Shown here piece after piece: positions 51,178 to 62,289 of a DNA stretch of 64,000 nucleotides. The translations under genes were made by a program, and so were the position numbers. Location: positions 641,501 through 705,500 of the forward strand of contig BROG01000236.1 in the NCBI GenBank assembly GCA_030159075.1, read 5' to 3'. The notes below the pieces were generated by a model, which was not told the DNA's origin, did no database searches, and worked only from the letters and a program-made list of their open reading frames with translations. Position 1 is the first letter of the stretch, and every line of letters starts with the position of its first letter. This DNA comes from Atrina japonica. Its lineage: Eukaryota; Mollusca; Bivalvia; Pterioida; Pinnidae.

Positions 51178-51408
51178 TGATTTTTTGTTTTACGCCATAC
51201 TCAACAATCTTTCAGTCATATGATGGCGTCCGGTTTTTATTGGTGGGGGAGAAACCCCGGTTACCCGGGTAAAGACCACCGACCTTCCGCAAGTAAACTG
51301 GCAAACTTTCCCACATAATTCGAAACGACCCTAGCGGGATTCGAAACAGAGGTGAGAGGCCTTGTGATTTAAAGCGCAATGCTCTAACCACTCGGCCACG
51401 GAGGCCCC
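51178..51408 (-). mobile_element. tRNA-derived SINE, second family
   Basis: On the minus strand the head is GCCTCCGTGGCCGAGTGGTT with B box TTTCGAATCCCG, then GTTTGCCAGTTTACTTGCGG, CCACCAATAAAAACCGGACG and a GGCGTAAAACAAAAAATCAA tail. In the last intron of PDE10A-like gene 1. Confidence 0.8.
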
Positions 51409-51528
51409 CTTAAACCCCAAACGACGACAATAACAATACAACAACAACAGCAACAAAAACACAAAAGCATGACAACTTATTCTTATTACAATTGTGGAGC
51501 AAGATTTACCCCACCTACCCCCCCCCCT

Positions 51529-51555
51529 CTCTTTCTCTCTCTCTCTCTCTCTCTC
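51529..51555 (+). repeat. CT tract before the PDE10A-like catalytic exon
   Basis: CT run ending about 36 nt before the acceptor at 51591; it may add to the polypyrimidine signal. Confidence 0.9.
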
Positions 51556-51591
51556 AGAAGGTACTGATAATGATGCAATATCTATTTTCAG

Positions 51592-52887
51592 TCAGTGAAC
51601 ATATACGACGCTTACACCGACCCACGGTTCAATCCGGAAGTAGACAGGTCTACGGGATATCGGACTAGGAACATCCTCTGCATGCCGATCATTAGCAAGA
51701 ATAGTGTGTATGGCGTAGTAGAAATGATAAACAGTCTGAAAGGTGACCATTTTACTCACGCGGATGAACGCGCTTTCCAAATGTTTGCCGTATATTGTGC
51801 TTTAGCGCTTCACTACAGTAGGGTGTATAGTCTTATGCAGCAACAGCAGAACCAGTTAAAGGTGGCAGTAGAGGTACTCCAATATCACAGCGCTTGCGCC
51901 GAGGAGGAAGTTTCAGATATGATGAAAAACCAACATATTCCAGAAGACCAAATTCCTACGGATTTTTGTAGCTATGAATTTTGTGCATACTCACATTTAG
52001 AGCTACTACCTCAATTATTTATTTATATGGTCAGGGACATGTTTGGAAACAGAACTTTTGAATCAGAAAAACTCTGTCGGTTTGTATTGACCGTGAAAAA
52101 GAACTACCGACCAGTCACGTATCATAACTGGGAACATGGTTTCCACGTTGGTCATTCTTTGTGGTGCATGATCAATAACTCTCCTGGAGTTTTCTCAAAA
52201 TTTGAGAAAATGGCTCTTGTGATATCCGGCATATGTCATGACATTGACCACAGAGGTTACAACAATGCTTTCTTTACTAAACTGCAGCTCCCTCTAGCGG
52301 GTCTTTACTCTACCTCAGTAATGGAGCAACATCATTACAAGCAAGCCGTTACCATACTGCAAACCCAAAGTCAGGACATATTTTCATTCCTGGACGCAGA
52401 TGAATACAAAATAATGCTTGAACTGATTCGCCATCATATAATCGCGACAGACCTTGCTTTGTATTTCGGGAATCAGAAGTTCATTGCAGGCGTCTTGGAG
52501 TCGGGCGAACTCGATTTAGAGAAGGAAGATCTGCGCTTGCGCACTAAGGCATTGATGATGACGGCTGCGGATTTATGTGCCGTGTCCAAACCGTGGTCGA
52601 CGCAACAGCAAACGGTGGATAAACTGTATGGGGAATTTTATATGCAAGGGGACGAGGAAAAGAAACGTGGTTTGACGCCATTACCAATGATGGATCGCAA
52701 CACAAAACATGAGCAACCGAAGCAGCAAATAGGGTTCTTGGATTTCATTTGTCTACCTCTGTATTCAACATTGGTCCAGATTTTACCCGGAACAAAAACA
52801 TTGTTAGATGGCTGCCAAGAGAACAAAATTAAATGGACAGAAATTGCAAAAGCAAGTAGTGATTCCCAGGAGGAGCGATCCAAATAA
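51592..52887 (+). CDS. PDE10A: PDE10A-like gene 1, exon 3 (end of GAF-B and whole catalytic domain)
   Basis: Acceptor TTTTCAG ends at 51591, preceded by a CT tract (51529-51555). Phase 0. It begins SVNIYDAYTDPRFNPEVD and finishes GAF-B, then gives the complete catalytic domain: LCRFVLTVKKNYRPVTYHNW, CHDIDHRGYNNAF, ALMMTAADLCAVSKPW, PLPMMDRNTKHEQPKQQIGF. It ends with a short polar tail and TAA. In GAF-B the usual NK(x)nF(x)3DE signature reads NSLKGDHFTHADE, so the Lys after Asn is Ser. One uninterrupted 432-codon exon is unusual, since vertebrate PDE10A splits this region into many exons. Confidence 0.95.
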   Translation, partial: SVNIYDAYTDPRFNPEVDRSTGYRTRNILCMPIISKNSVYGVVEMINSLKGDHFTHADERAFQMFAVYCALALHYSRVYSLMQQQQNQLKVAVEVLQYHSACAEEEVSDMMKNQHIPEDQIPTDFCSYEFCAYSHLELLPQLFIYMVRDMFGNRTFESEKLCRFVLTVKKNYRPVTYHNWEHGFHVGHSLWCMINNSPGVFSKFEKMALVISGICHDIDHRGYNNAFFTKLQLPLAGLYSTSVMEQHHYKQAVTILQTQSQDIFSFLDADEYKIMLELIRHHIIATDLALYFGNQKFIAGVLESGELDLEKEDLRLRTKALMMTAADLCAVSKPWSTQQQTVDKLYGEFYMQGDEEKKRGLTPLPMMDRNTKHEQPKQQIGFLDFICLPLYSTLVQILPGTKTLLDGCQENKIKWTEIAKASSDSQEERSK

Positions 52888-53125
52888 CATTTAGCTATAT
52901 AATGTAGAGAGAAGATTCATTTCCAGTATCATAACTATTAACTTATTGATATTTATACAAAGTCAGACTGGCCTGTAATATATTTTTGGAATCATTTTAT
53001 ATTTATAAAATATACAAACTTTAATTTTTAACCAGTTTCGTTTTATATGAATAATTGTGAAATATCTTTCCAAATCCAGAGGTGTACTTGCAATTGGATA
53101 TAAATTCTGAAACAAAAATGAATAT

Positions 53126-53127
<2 letters not shown>

Positions 53128-53170
<43 letters not shown>
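53128..53170. repeat. (AG)n microsatellite
   Basis: About 21 AG units, 240 bp after the stop of PDE10A-like gene 1. Confidence 0.95.
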
Positions 53171-53171
<1 letters not shown>

Positions 53172-54663
53172 AGGTCGACTGGAATTGGTCGACGTTAAAT
53201 TCCAGGACAGATCACTAGATATCGTGTAGATGCTGTTTTATGCAACACTCAACAAATGCTAGAGAGGAGAGGTCGGTCTAGTTTTATACACATCAGTATG
53301 TATGTGTTTGTGTATTCACTATGTTACCTATATCAACGCCAACGCAATTTTATGTGCTCCTACTATCTCCGGAGCTTTGGTACAGCCATGGCAAATGAGT
53401 AAGTTCCAAATTTGTTCATGGTCGTAAAACCACGGTCCGGAATCGCTATGCTCTTAGTGATTTCGGACCGTTGTGTTACGATGATGAAGTAAAATGGGAG
53501 GTGGGCTCAGGGGTCTTATAATTTAAGCGATTTTAATTGTTTCAGGTTGTAAATTTTGTATTAACACCCACCCAGTTAATTCAAAATTTAGAACATGTTG
53601 CTCATAAAATGTTTCAGTTTTTCTTTTTTTTCTTTGCAAATACATGTATGCATGACACGCCAGAATCACCTTTGAAGTTACTTAATCTCAGGAATCTGAA
53701 ATTCTGTCCGTTACGGTATATATTATTTATAAACAAATCATTTATGTAGCCTTGTTACAACCACATTTCTGTAATGAGGGGAGAAGGCTTTTTCTCCCCT
53801 AATTTACAGAGGGTAGGCTATATAAATGATTAATGGACAAAATTTCAGGTGATTTTGGTGTCACAATTTAAATTGACTGGAGAAAAACTAGGTTAAACTG
53901 GGAAAGACAGTCCAAAAGTCTATGTAAAGCCTATGTTTATGATGGAAACCGAAATAAGTCGAAATGGGCTAAACACACTGGTGAGACTGTACATAGTATT
54001 CGTTAATTATTTTGTTATATTTGAAGGGACATTAGCTGTGTTTACCAAAAATATTATTTCAATTTTTTCTACATTTATTACTTGTACTTGATGTATAATA
54101 ACAAACAAGAGCTAAACACAGACATGAAATATCTTATATTCCTAAACACTTTATGAAAATAAGTGCCAAACTGGGTTTCTCGAGCAATTTTCACAAAATA
54201 TATAGGAATTTAAGAATCTTTATGTCTGTATATATCTTTTTTTTTTGTTATTGTATATCAATCTAAGTAGTCAAAAAGGAAAGATTAATTTTTTTTTTTT
54301 GAAAAAAAAAACCCACAACCAATGCCCTTTTAATATTCATTTGTAACTATTTCTGTCTGATCAGCTCCGATCATTTTTTGAATATTTACGGCAAGCGTTC
54401 TTATTGGTTGTTGAGAAAAAGTTGTTGAACTGCGCATAAATCACATTAATCTGGCATTATCATTGTGACTTTCGCGCAATTAATCCTAGTTTTTCTCAGT
54501 TTTTTTTAGTGAAATCTAGGATTTACTATGTGATTTCGGCGCAATTATTCCCGTTTTTGTTTCTCCAATCAGTTTGAACAACATGCAAGGTGTGACTGGA
54601 GAAAAACTATCCATAACTGAGTCAAAACTAGGCTAATCTCATTTAAAGTGTGATCTTGGCGTG

Positions 54664-54666
<3 letters not shown>

Positions 54667-54740
<74 letters not shown>
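54667..54740. repeat. (TA)n microsatellite
   Basis: Uninterrupted TA units between the two PDE10A-like genes. Confidence 0.97.
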
Positions 54741-54741
<1 letters not shown>

Positions 54742-55474
54742 GTCTGGCAATGTCACATCTTAAACTTGAAACATGATGTGTATTCAATTTGGTTACCCAT
54801 CGTGTCTAGATCTGATTAATGATTAACCATTTACAGACGCGGCGCTGATGGATCAGAAAAGTATAAACCGGTCTGATGACAGCACAAGATTTAAAATTTT
54901 ACAGTTATAAATTACCTAATATATCATCTTTAATTCACTTGTTTTTTATATTTTCAACTCCACTGTTTAGGTCTACAACCAATTTTACATGTACACCCAA
55001 CACTTGATCTATGGAACTATGGAATGAATAAATAAATAAATACAGGATAAAGATTATTTACTTCAAAGTAAATGACGTTTGGAAATAATGAAATAATTGA
55101 TAGAATGAAAGAAATACAAGTGCATGTACATAATCGGAGAGGAAATGAAAACAACTTATACAACGGCAAAAAATGTCCATGTGTGCAACAGTAATGGGCA
55201 TGTACAGGTATGAAGTGAACAGAAAACTTTTACAACTTTAAATCTGACGAAAATTAAATTTAGGGTAAAATCGCATTAGAAATTGGAGCAATGCGATGAC
55301 GTCAACACTTAAAAAGTCGAACAAGAGGACATTTAAATATTTTTAATGCCTGATTTTATGTCCGCTTAATGACCAAGAAAGGGGGTAATTGTTTACTTTT
55401 GGAATTTAAAACTATTATATTGTCAGTCTGTTCTTTGTTACTATTCACACACTGACCCAAAAACTACACAATAT

Positions 55475-55475
<1 letters not shown>

Positions 55476-55528
<53 letters not shown>
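55476..55528. repeat. (CT)n microsatellite
   Basis: About 26 CT units between the two PDE10A-like genes. Confidence 0.95.
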
Positions 55529-55532
<4 letters not shown>

Positions 55533-56217
55533 ATAAACGGAATTGATGATTTACAGCAGCGAGACAGAAGTGAGTAAACATTTTATTTCTCTCTATTGAT
55601 TTATAACAAAACCTGAATTTTCAAACAACTATTACAAAATAATTTCTTAATCAACTTCAAAATAAATTTCTCTATCAATTATTTATATTTTGTAGTTACA
55701 TATTTTGTTTTGTTATGAATTTCAATTGTATGACTTTTTCAGGACACAACATGTTTATGCCTTTAGTCTTTAATATTTATATATAAATAGGGACTAGTGG
55801 TATATAAAATTTATGTTTCCGTTTTAATTGCCGAGTCTTGACCATTTTGATCAAATACACAATGAAACTTACATATTTTGAGTTTTATGCTATAAGTTTG
55901 ATGAATGTTAAGTCAGAAATGACTTTACATGAATATTTTGAAAATAAATGTGGATTTGTATAAAATATGTTTTTACAGAAGTAAAATATTTACTGACTTT
56001 TGCCATCACACTATTGATAAGGGTGGCTGAAATACGCCAGTCGGGAAAATACAACAAAGTGCAGCAAACAAACAAGGTAGGCAACAAACAAAGTCAAACT
56101 ACATATATATATATATGACCCCGTTGACGGCGGCCCCTGTGAATTTTGGACATATTGCAATTTTTTTCGGAAAAATTCAGCTGACACCAAATGCTATTTC
56201 ATTAAAACAATAGGTTT

Positions 56218-56425
56218 GGTTTGATTATTGTTGTTTAACGTCCCTCTCAAGAATATTTCACTCACACAGAGACGTACGTCACCAAATGCCGGTGAAGGGC
56301 TTCAAATTTTGGCCTATGCTCGGCACTTACGGCCACTGAGCAGTAAGGGTTCTTTAACGTGTCGACACGTAACTGTGACACGGGACCTCGGTTTTTACTG
56401 TCTCATCCGCAGGACAGGTTAAAAC
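56218..56425 (-). mobile_element. SINE body and tail, head missing
   Basis: On the minus strand: GGATGAGACAGTAAAAACCG, GTGTCACAGTTACG, TTAAAGAACCCTTACTGCTC, GGTGACGTACGTCTC and a GACGTTAAACAACAATAATC tail. Lies 440 bp upstream of PDE10A-like gene 2. Confidence 0.75.
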
Positions 56426-56866
56426 AATAATATTTCGTTAACATTAAATCGCTTAAAACGAAATAATATTGCATTTAGGCCTAAATGTAAGTTTTATTTC
56501 GTTTATACGGAATATTAATTCGCTTAAACAAAATGATATTTCATTTAAATGCAAGTTTTATTTCGTTTAAAAAATATGAGTGTTGTCTCTTCTTTCTTTA
56601 GATACATTGTTTTTGGGCACGTTTTGAACAATTTAAGCATTTTCCAGAAATGATAAGTTCGCACTAAAATATTGACTATGCATTAAAGAAACTTTATGGG
56701 GTTTAGATGCGTGGCAGCAGGGTCTAGTAGTACTGACTAGATCTACTAGTATTATAAAACTTATATTTACTAAACAGTACATTAGTACTAAAGAGGCATT
56801 ATACCTGTGACGTCACATCCCTTGTGATGTCATTAGTCATCAACGAATGGCGATCAACACATAGAA

Positions 56867-57342
56867 ATGTCGTGTATGAAGCTATGTTGGAAGCCGTCAT
56901 TTGACGACTACAAACGGGTGTTGAGTAAAAATCACGAACTTTTGAAAGAAATCGTTTTAACATGTCTTAGTGAAGACGAAATAAGAGAAATTTACTGGAA
57001 GAAAACGGGAAAATCGGAGCAACAAGAGAAAAAAGATTCCGTTTTACAAAATGGGTTTTTCTCCTGCACACGAACTGATTCCATCTCAAAGGACCTTTTG
57101 GATGGGATGTCAAAATCAGAACTTCGAAAAGAGTTTGCAAAAGTAGCTGAAGTGCTGTCTGAAGCAATCAAAGCTGATCACTATGCTATTTATATACCCG
57201 TGGAAAATGAATCCGAATTAGCGATATACAATGATGGAAATTTAATAATATGTGGTGCTGTTGGGAAAGGCAAAACTGTTGCCGCCCACGCGGTTTTTGA
57301 GAAAACGTCCTTGTTGGTTGATAATTTGTCAAAAGATCCAAG
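56867..57342 (+). CDS. PDE10A: PDE10A-like gene 2, exon 1
   Basis: ATG at 56867 (another at 56876). The 158 codons include an N-terminal helix-rich part (DDYKRVLSKNHELLKEIVLT), a Lys/Glu-rich linker, and the first half of GAF-A with ELAIYNDGN and KTVAAHAVFEKTSLLVDNL. It is clearly homologous to exon 1 of gene 1 but diverged, especially before GAF-A. It ends AG before a GTAAAA donor (57343), phase 2. The donor is weaker than that of gene 1 but conserved in position. Confidence 0.9.
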
Positions 57343-58233
57343 GTAAAAAGAGTCTATAAGCTTTCGTTGGTTCAAATCATTAGCTATCAACTTTTTTATC
57401 GGATGATAGGGATCACCTGGGCCACTAAGATTAAAAATCTACTAGCCCAGCTCAAATTTCACGGGCCCAGATTTTCCTTCAATTTAAAATAGTTTCAGAA
57501 CTCAGTTTAGAAAATCATCTACAAATTATGAAAATATGAAAAAAATGTTTGAAATTACTTAGAGAATTACACCCAAAAACTCAATGAGACTTGGAAATGG
57601 TCTTTGTGTAATGGAGACAATTCTGTTGAATTTTAGCAAGAAATGGCTTCACAATATTTATTTTTTAAAAAAAGGTGGTTTTATATGAAATATGTAGTAA
57701 AAAATGACTGCAGCGTTCCACCATTACTTTTGTGCCGTGTATGTATATTTAACCAGACACATTTGTCATTAAAGAAATTTAGCAACTTGTGCTCGCCACC
57801 TGGGCGACTTCCAGGGGAAATACATTCGCCCAGCATGAAAATAATACGGCATGAGTGAGAGGGCAACTGCTGATTTCTATCCCCGAATTGCTGAACCATG
57901 TTGTTCGGCATTGATACTGATGGTGATAGTAAAAGTAAAATTACGCGGACAGTAGATCTATTATCTGGTGAAAAAGGTTAGAAGCAAACGATTTGAACCA
58001 GCGAAGGCTTATAATCTTTCATCAAATTCTTGAATAACTGACAATATTTTAATACATTAGTTTTGATTTATGTGGAAGTCTTTGAACTCAATTTTTTCTA
58101 AAGTGGTTTGGAATATGTTGAAATGTGTTTATGAAATCTTTGTATACATTACCCTAAAGTATGCCAGCAAAAATCCAGAACACAATTAAGTTAATTTATA
58201 AATTTTATAAAAAATAACAAAATAAAAACTTAA

Positions 58234-58928
58234 AGACATAGTATCTACGAAAATGGTTATTTTTTTTAGTCGGCAATTTTGCGGAAATATCGAAGATATG
58301 ACTGAATAATGATCTTCCACGTCGACACTTTTTTGTATAATTAGCGTAATTAACGGATAAATGCTGATTTGTTGTCGTCGTCTGTAAGAATCAAACTCAT
58401 TAATTATGCACAGAAACAATCCCAGAAGCACACGCAATGACCTAGATCGTATCGATATCAATCAATGGATGCTGAGGTAAGCACGTGTTGATTTATTTTG
58501 AGATCCTACATTTAGACGGTCCTTGAGGCTTATCCATCGATCATGCTCCTTTCCAATATTTATCTTGGTCTTGTTGTATTTCGCCAGAACTTCTTTCCGA
58601 TTTCTTTTCTAGCTGAATCTGTCAATTTAACAGGTCGGCCACGATTTGTTTTTGCTTTGGACGCCATGCTTTTCACTATCAACAATGGAAATGCGCATGC
58701 GCAAATACAGGTCACGCTAAGGTTATATGAATATGGGCGGGCTTGCAAACGAATTTTTGTCGTACCGACAAAAAATAAAAAAAAACGTGGAAAGTTGTGA
58801 AATACAATAAAACTATACTTCTATGTGTTTTAATTCAACAATTTTTCGTTTTTTATCTCCAAATATTAACATATTTGACCCAAACAATTGAGATTGAAAT
58901 ATTTGAGGAAATCGTAGATACTATGTCT
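58234..58928. mobile_element. 695-bp inverted-repeat element flanked by TTAA
   Basis: The left end AGACATAGTATCTACGA (58234-) and its exact reverse complement (ending 58928) are each bordered by TTAA (58230-58233 and 58929-58932). TTAA fits a piggyBac-type target duplication, though a TA duplication with longer ends is also possible. A minus-strand open frame inside starts MASKAKTNRGRPVKLTDSAR near 58668. After a frame change a INIGKEHDRWISLKDRLNV-like block follows, a short motif I associate with multi-copy element ORFs. No transposase is visible, so the element is non-autonomous. Confidence 0.75.
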
Positions 58929-59823
58929 TTAATGTAAATGATGGTTTACAATAATAAAAGTAAAAATTGACAATATTATAACCGGTAGGGTTCGTCGGTT
59001 ACATGTAGGGAATTAATTCACAACTCGCTTGGTATCCATTTTCAATGTTTTATTAAATTATGTACACAACATCATACTCTGAAGTCTGAATCTGAACTGT
59101 TCACCAATTATATATATCCTATACAAAACTTATGTCCAACTTCAGGTTGTAAACAATGCTCAAATTTTCCGAATAATAGTTCAATTAAGATAATCCCCAT
59201 TGTACAGAATTGTCATGTAATTTATTTGATGTTCCGAAAGTAAATTCGGTTCATTTCCGTCTTTACACTTAGTATCCCCCAAAATAAATACCCTGTGTCT
59301 TAACCGTTACCTGAAGTTGACATGTAAGATTTACTTTTTATCACCTAACGATTTGAAGCATTTATGTCTAAAGTCGGAGTTAATTATAAACTAAACAACA
59401 ATAAGAATTACATTTAGCCCGACTTTTCAACCTGTTGTATATCTTCGTACTGTATTATATTTGTTTACAGAATCGTATTTTTCTATTAGATGTGCCAAAT
59501 CTCATTTTCATGAATTTGTATGAATTTAAAATAATAAAATACATATACACAGATGTGATATGTATTTTAGCGGTCTTATTATCAATGTTCGTTGTTGTTC
59601 GGATCCCATAGCCAGAGATCCACTCGAATACACACATAAATTCCAAATCCACTCGAAATACACAGTAAATTGAATTAGTATGTAATATTGATGTGCAATA
59701 CTTTTGTATAACTTCCAGTATGTAAGATGTAATCTGCTCTCGTTTAACTTGGTCTTTAAAATTAGTCTCAGGAAATTTCTGACCTGCCGGGAGATCTGAC
59801 CGTCTACCTGTCGTATATATCTC

Positions 59824-59992
59824 ATAGGCGTCGGAACCGGGGGGCTAGGGTAAGCTCCCCCACTTTTTTTTTGCAGAGATAGACATAGGTGTTGAAAATT
59901 GGGGCTTAGCCCCCAGAGGTTTCTGGCGTGTGTGTGTGTTTTAAGTTGGTTTAGCCCCCCTCCCCCCTCTTTCAATTTGCGTCCGACGCCAA
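59824..59992. repeat. Short inverted-end repeat
   Basis: ATAGGCGTCGGAACCGGGG at the left and GCGTCCGACGCCAATGTAT at the right are inverted near-copies. The interior has a duplicated TAGCCCCC stretch. Confidence 0.5.
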
Positions 59993-60435
59993 TGTATCTA
60001 TAAAACACTAGATCAGGAATAGTCAAGAAATGACCCTTCTAATACTGATGACATAATTACAACGACCTTGAAACAGAACAATAACAACTAATATTCCAGA
60101 AAGGTCAAGTTCAACAAGTATTAATAATAAGTAAACAAGCACCCATCAACACCTCCGCCCTTAACCCCGTCACCCCTAAAATATCTAAATAGAATACTCC
60201 TTTCCATTGTTTAGACAAGTCTATTACGGTCTGTAAGGGTTGAAAGGGTTAAAGAAAAGTTTGAATGTTAATGAAATACAAAATCATACAGTCAAACAAT
60301 TACAATTACATAAATAAACACTTTGTGTGCGATATAAACAATTACATGTACAATCAAATACATAAGTCACATTTAACTCGGGACAAAGCATCTACCAAAA
60401 CATTGTCTTTTCCCTTAATGTGCTTTATAACAAGA

Positions 60436-62200
60436 TCATACTCTTGTAACAACAAACTCCACCTTGTAAGTCTCTACGGAGCCTGTATATGCAAGAATGG
60501 GGTTCAAAGTAACAATCATATAAACATCAAAATGTTGTAGAGCCATCAACAAAGAAAGACACTCTTTCTCAATTGTTGAATAATTTATTTGACTCTTTGT
60601 CAGTTTCTTAGAACAATAACAAATAACTTCATCTACATTGTCACTACCTTCTTGAAATAAAGCCGCCCCGACTCCTACATCACTTGCATCAACAGTGAGA
60701 TTAAACTGTTTTGAAAAAAACTGGACTACTGATAAGTAGAGATTTAATGTTACCGAATGATTCGTCACAGTTTTTGGTCAATTCAAACTTTGCTTGTCAG
60801 ATTTGTTGTAGCTAGCCTAGTCTGTTGAATAATGAACTCATTAAATCTTGAAGTGATCATCCCAGTTCTGACTATATACGATCACATCATCAATGTACGA
60901 CTCGCAGCTCACTGGATCTTGAATAAGTGAATGGATCATCCTCTGGAATGTAGTTGGCGCGTTTTTCACCTCGAAGGGCATACCCTTGCATTGGTAGAGT
61001 CCCCCAGACATCACTAAAGCTGATATTTATTTGGTTTCTTTCACTTAATGGTATTTGCCAGTAGCCTTTGAGGAGATCGAATTTACTGACATACTTTGCT
61101 CTGCCAATTTTAACGATACAGTAATCAATTCTAGGGGTCGGATATGAATAACTTTTGGCGACTCGGTTCACTTTGCGAAAGTCAGTACACAAGTGATAAG
61201 TTGGCTCTACCATCTGGCTTTGGTACTAAAAAGCACAGAGAGCTCCAGTCACTATTAATTGGTTCAACAATGTCATTGTCTATCATGTACTGTAACTCTC
61301 AGTGCATGTACTGCTGTTTAATAAAATTCAGACGTTAAGGATGCTGTTTGATTGGCAGGGCATCACCTATTTCTACGTCATGAACAGCCGCGTTAGTTTT
61401 ATTCACGTAACAAATCTCTTGTTTGTGCTTTCTGGTTCGCGTTCAAATGTTCTAATTTGTCGTCAATATTGGCGAGAATCTCAGAATTTTTCAAATGGAT
61501 ATTCTGACTACAGTCCTTCTCAATAATCACCAATACCACCGACATTTACAGGATTTTGAGAAATACATGCATTGCTAACTGTGGCTAAGCTGGAAACACG
61601 TTTTACAGGATTTCTTTCAAAATACTTTTTTAATATGATAAGGTGACAAACCTTTTTTTCTTTACGCCGACCAGATGTTTTTACAATATAATTCAAGTCA
61701 TCAATCCTAGTCTCAATTTCACATAGACCATAGTATCTAGCTTGTAATGGACGTCCAGGAACCGGCAAAAATACAAGAACTTTATCACCTGGCTTAACCG
61801 TCCGGTTCCGGACATCTTTGTCATACCATACTTTCATTTTCACTTGAGAACCCTTCAGATTGACTTGTATTTATTTACATGCATTATGTAATATTTCTTT
61901 AAATTTAGACACATAGTCCAAAAGATTAATATCATTAGTCTCATTCAACCACTTCTCTTTTGAATATTTCAAATGTCCACTGAAAGAATGACCAAAAACA
62001 AGTTCAAAGGAACTGAACTCAAGAGGCTTCTAAATTGCGTCTCGTGCAGCGAATAGCAAAGGACGGACCCTTCATCCAAGTCTTTTTTGTACTGGTAACA
62101 ATACGTTTTCATCATAATTTTAAGGGTCTGATGAAAGCGTTCAAGAGCCCCCTCCCCCTGGGACTCGGGATGATAAGCGCTGGACTTGGTACTGCTAAAT
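60436..62200 (-). mobile_element. Decayed Ty3/gypsy-class retrotransposon, order integrase then RT then RNase H
   Basis: Read on the minus strand from high to low coordinates: the end of an integrase core (ALERFHQTLK near 62130), an integrase C-terminal region (61843-61520, with WYDKDVRNRTVKPGDKVLVF and QARYYGLCEIE), a short link with IKQHPYRLN (near 61340), RT palm (LCTDFRKVN, KFDLLKGYWQIPLSER, 61213-61020), a frame change, a YIDD box (near 60890), then RNase H (FNLTVDASDVGVGAALFQ, NYSTIEKECLSLLMALQHFD). Several frameshifts, stops and a deletion between RT and RNase H show it is dead. No LTRs, gag or protease were found. It sits antisense in the intron of PDE10A-like gene 2. The domain order resembles Gmr1-type elements rather than standard gypsy. 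Confidence 0.82.
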
Positions 62201-62289
62201 ACCTAGCCCATGCATAACATATTGAAATAACCAATGCTCTACCAAACCTTTATCTTTACTCCTTACCAAGACATTGACAGCCGTTAAGG

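Larger units (their letters stand above)
47915..52887 (+). other. PDE10A: PDE10A-like cyclic nucleotide phosphodiesterase gene 1, coding span
   Basis: Three coding exons (548, 502 and 1296 nt) join in frame to 781 codons plus TAA, about the length of human PDE10A. Architecture: N-terminal helix region (about 30-60), GAF-A (about 85-245), GAF-B (about 275-415), class-I PDE catalytic domain (about 450-770). Family knowledge: PDE10 hydrolyses cAMP and cGMP and its GAF domains bind cyclic nucleotide. Catalytic residues are intact: H528 and H532 in the YHNWEH block, H566/D567 in CHDIDHRG, D677 in MTAADLCA, the substrate Gln at 729 and clamp Phe at 732. PLAGLYSTSVMEQHHY and IATDLALYFGNQKF mark PDE10 rather than PDE5, 6 or 11. 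A second copy follows at 56867. Whether the activity is dual cannot be told from sequence. Confidence 0.93.
52888..56866. other. Intergenic region between the tandem PDE10A-like genes
   Basis: About 4 kb with three microsatellites and a SINE body. No coding block was recognised. It must hold the 3' end of gene 1 and the promoter of gene 2. Confidence 0.55.

Noticed and set aside
51330..51408. Functional tRNA gene
   Set aside because: A and B boxes are present, but the sequence continues into a SINE body and tail and has mismatches in the tRNA fold.
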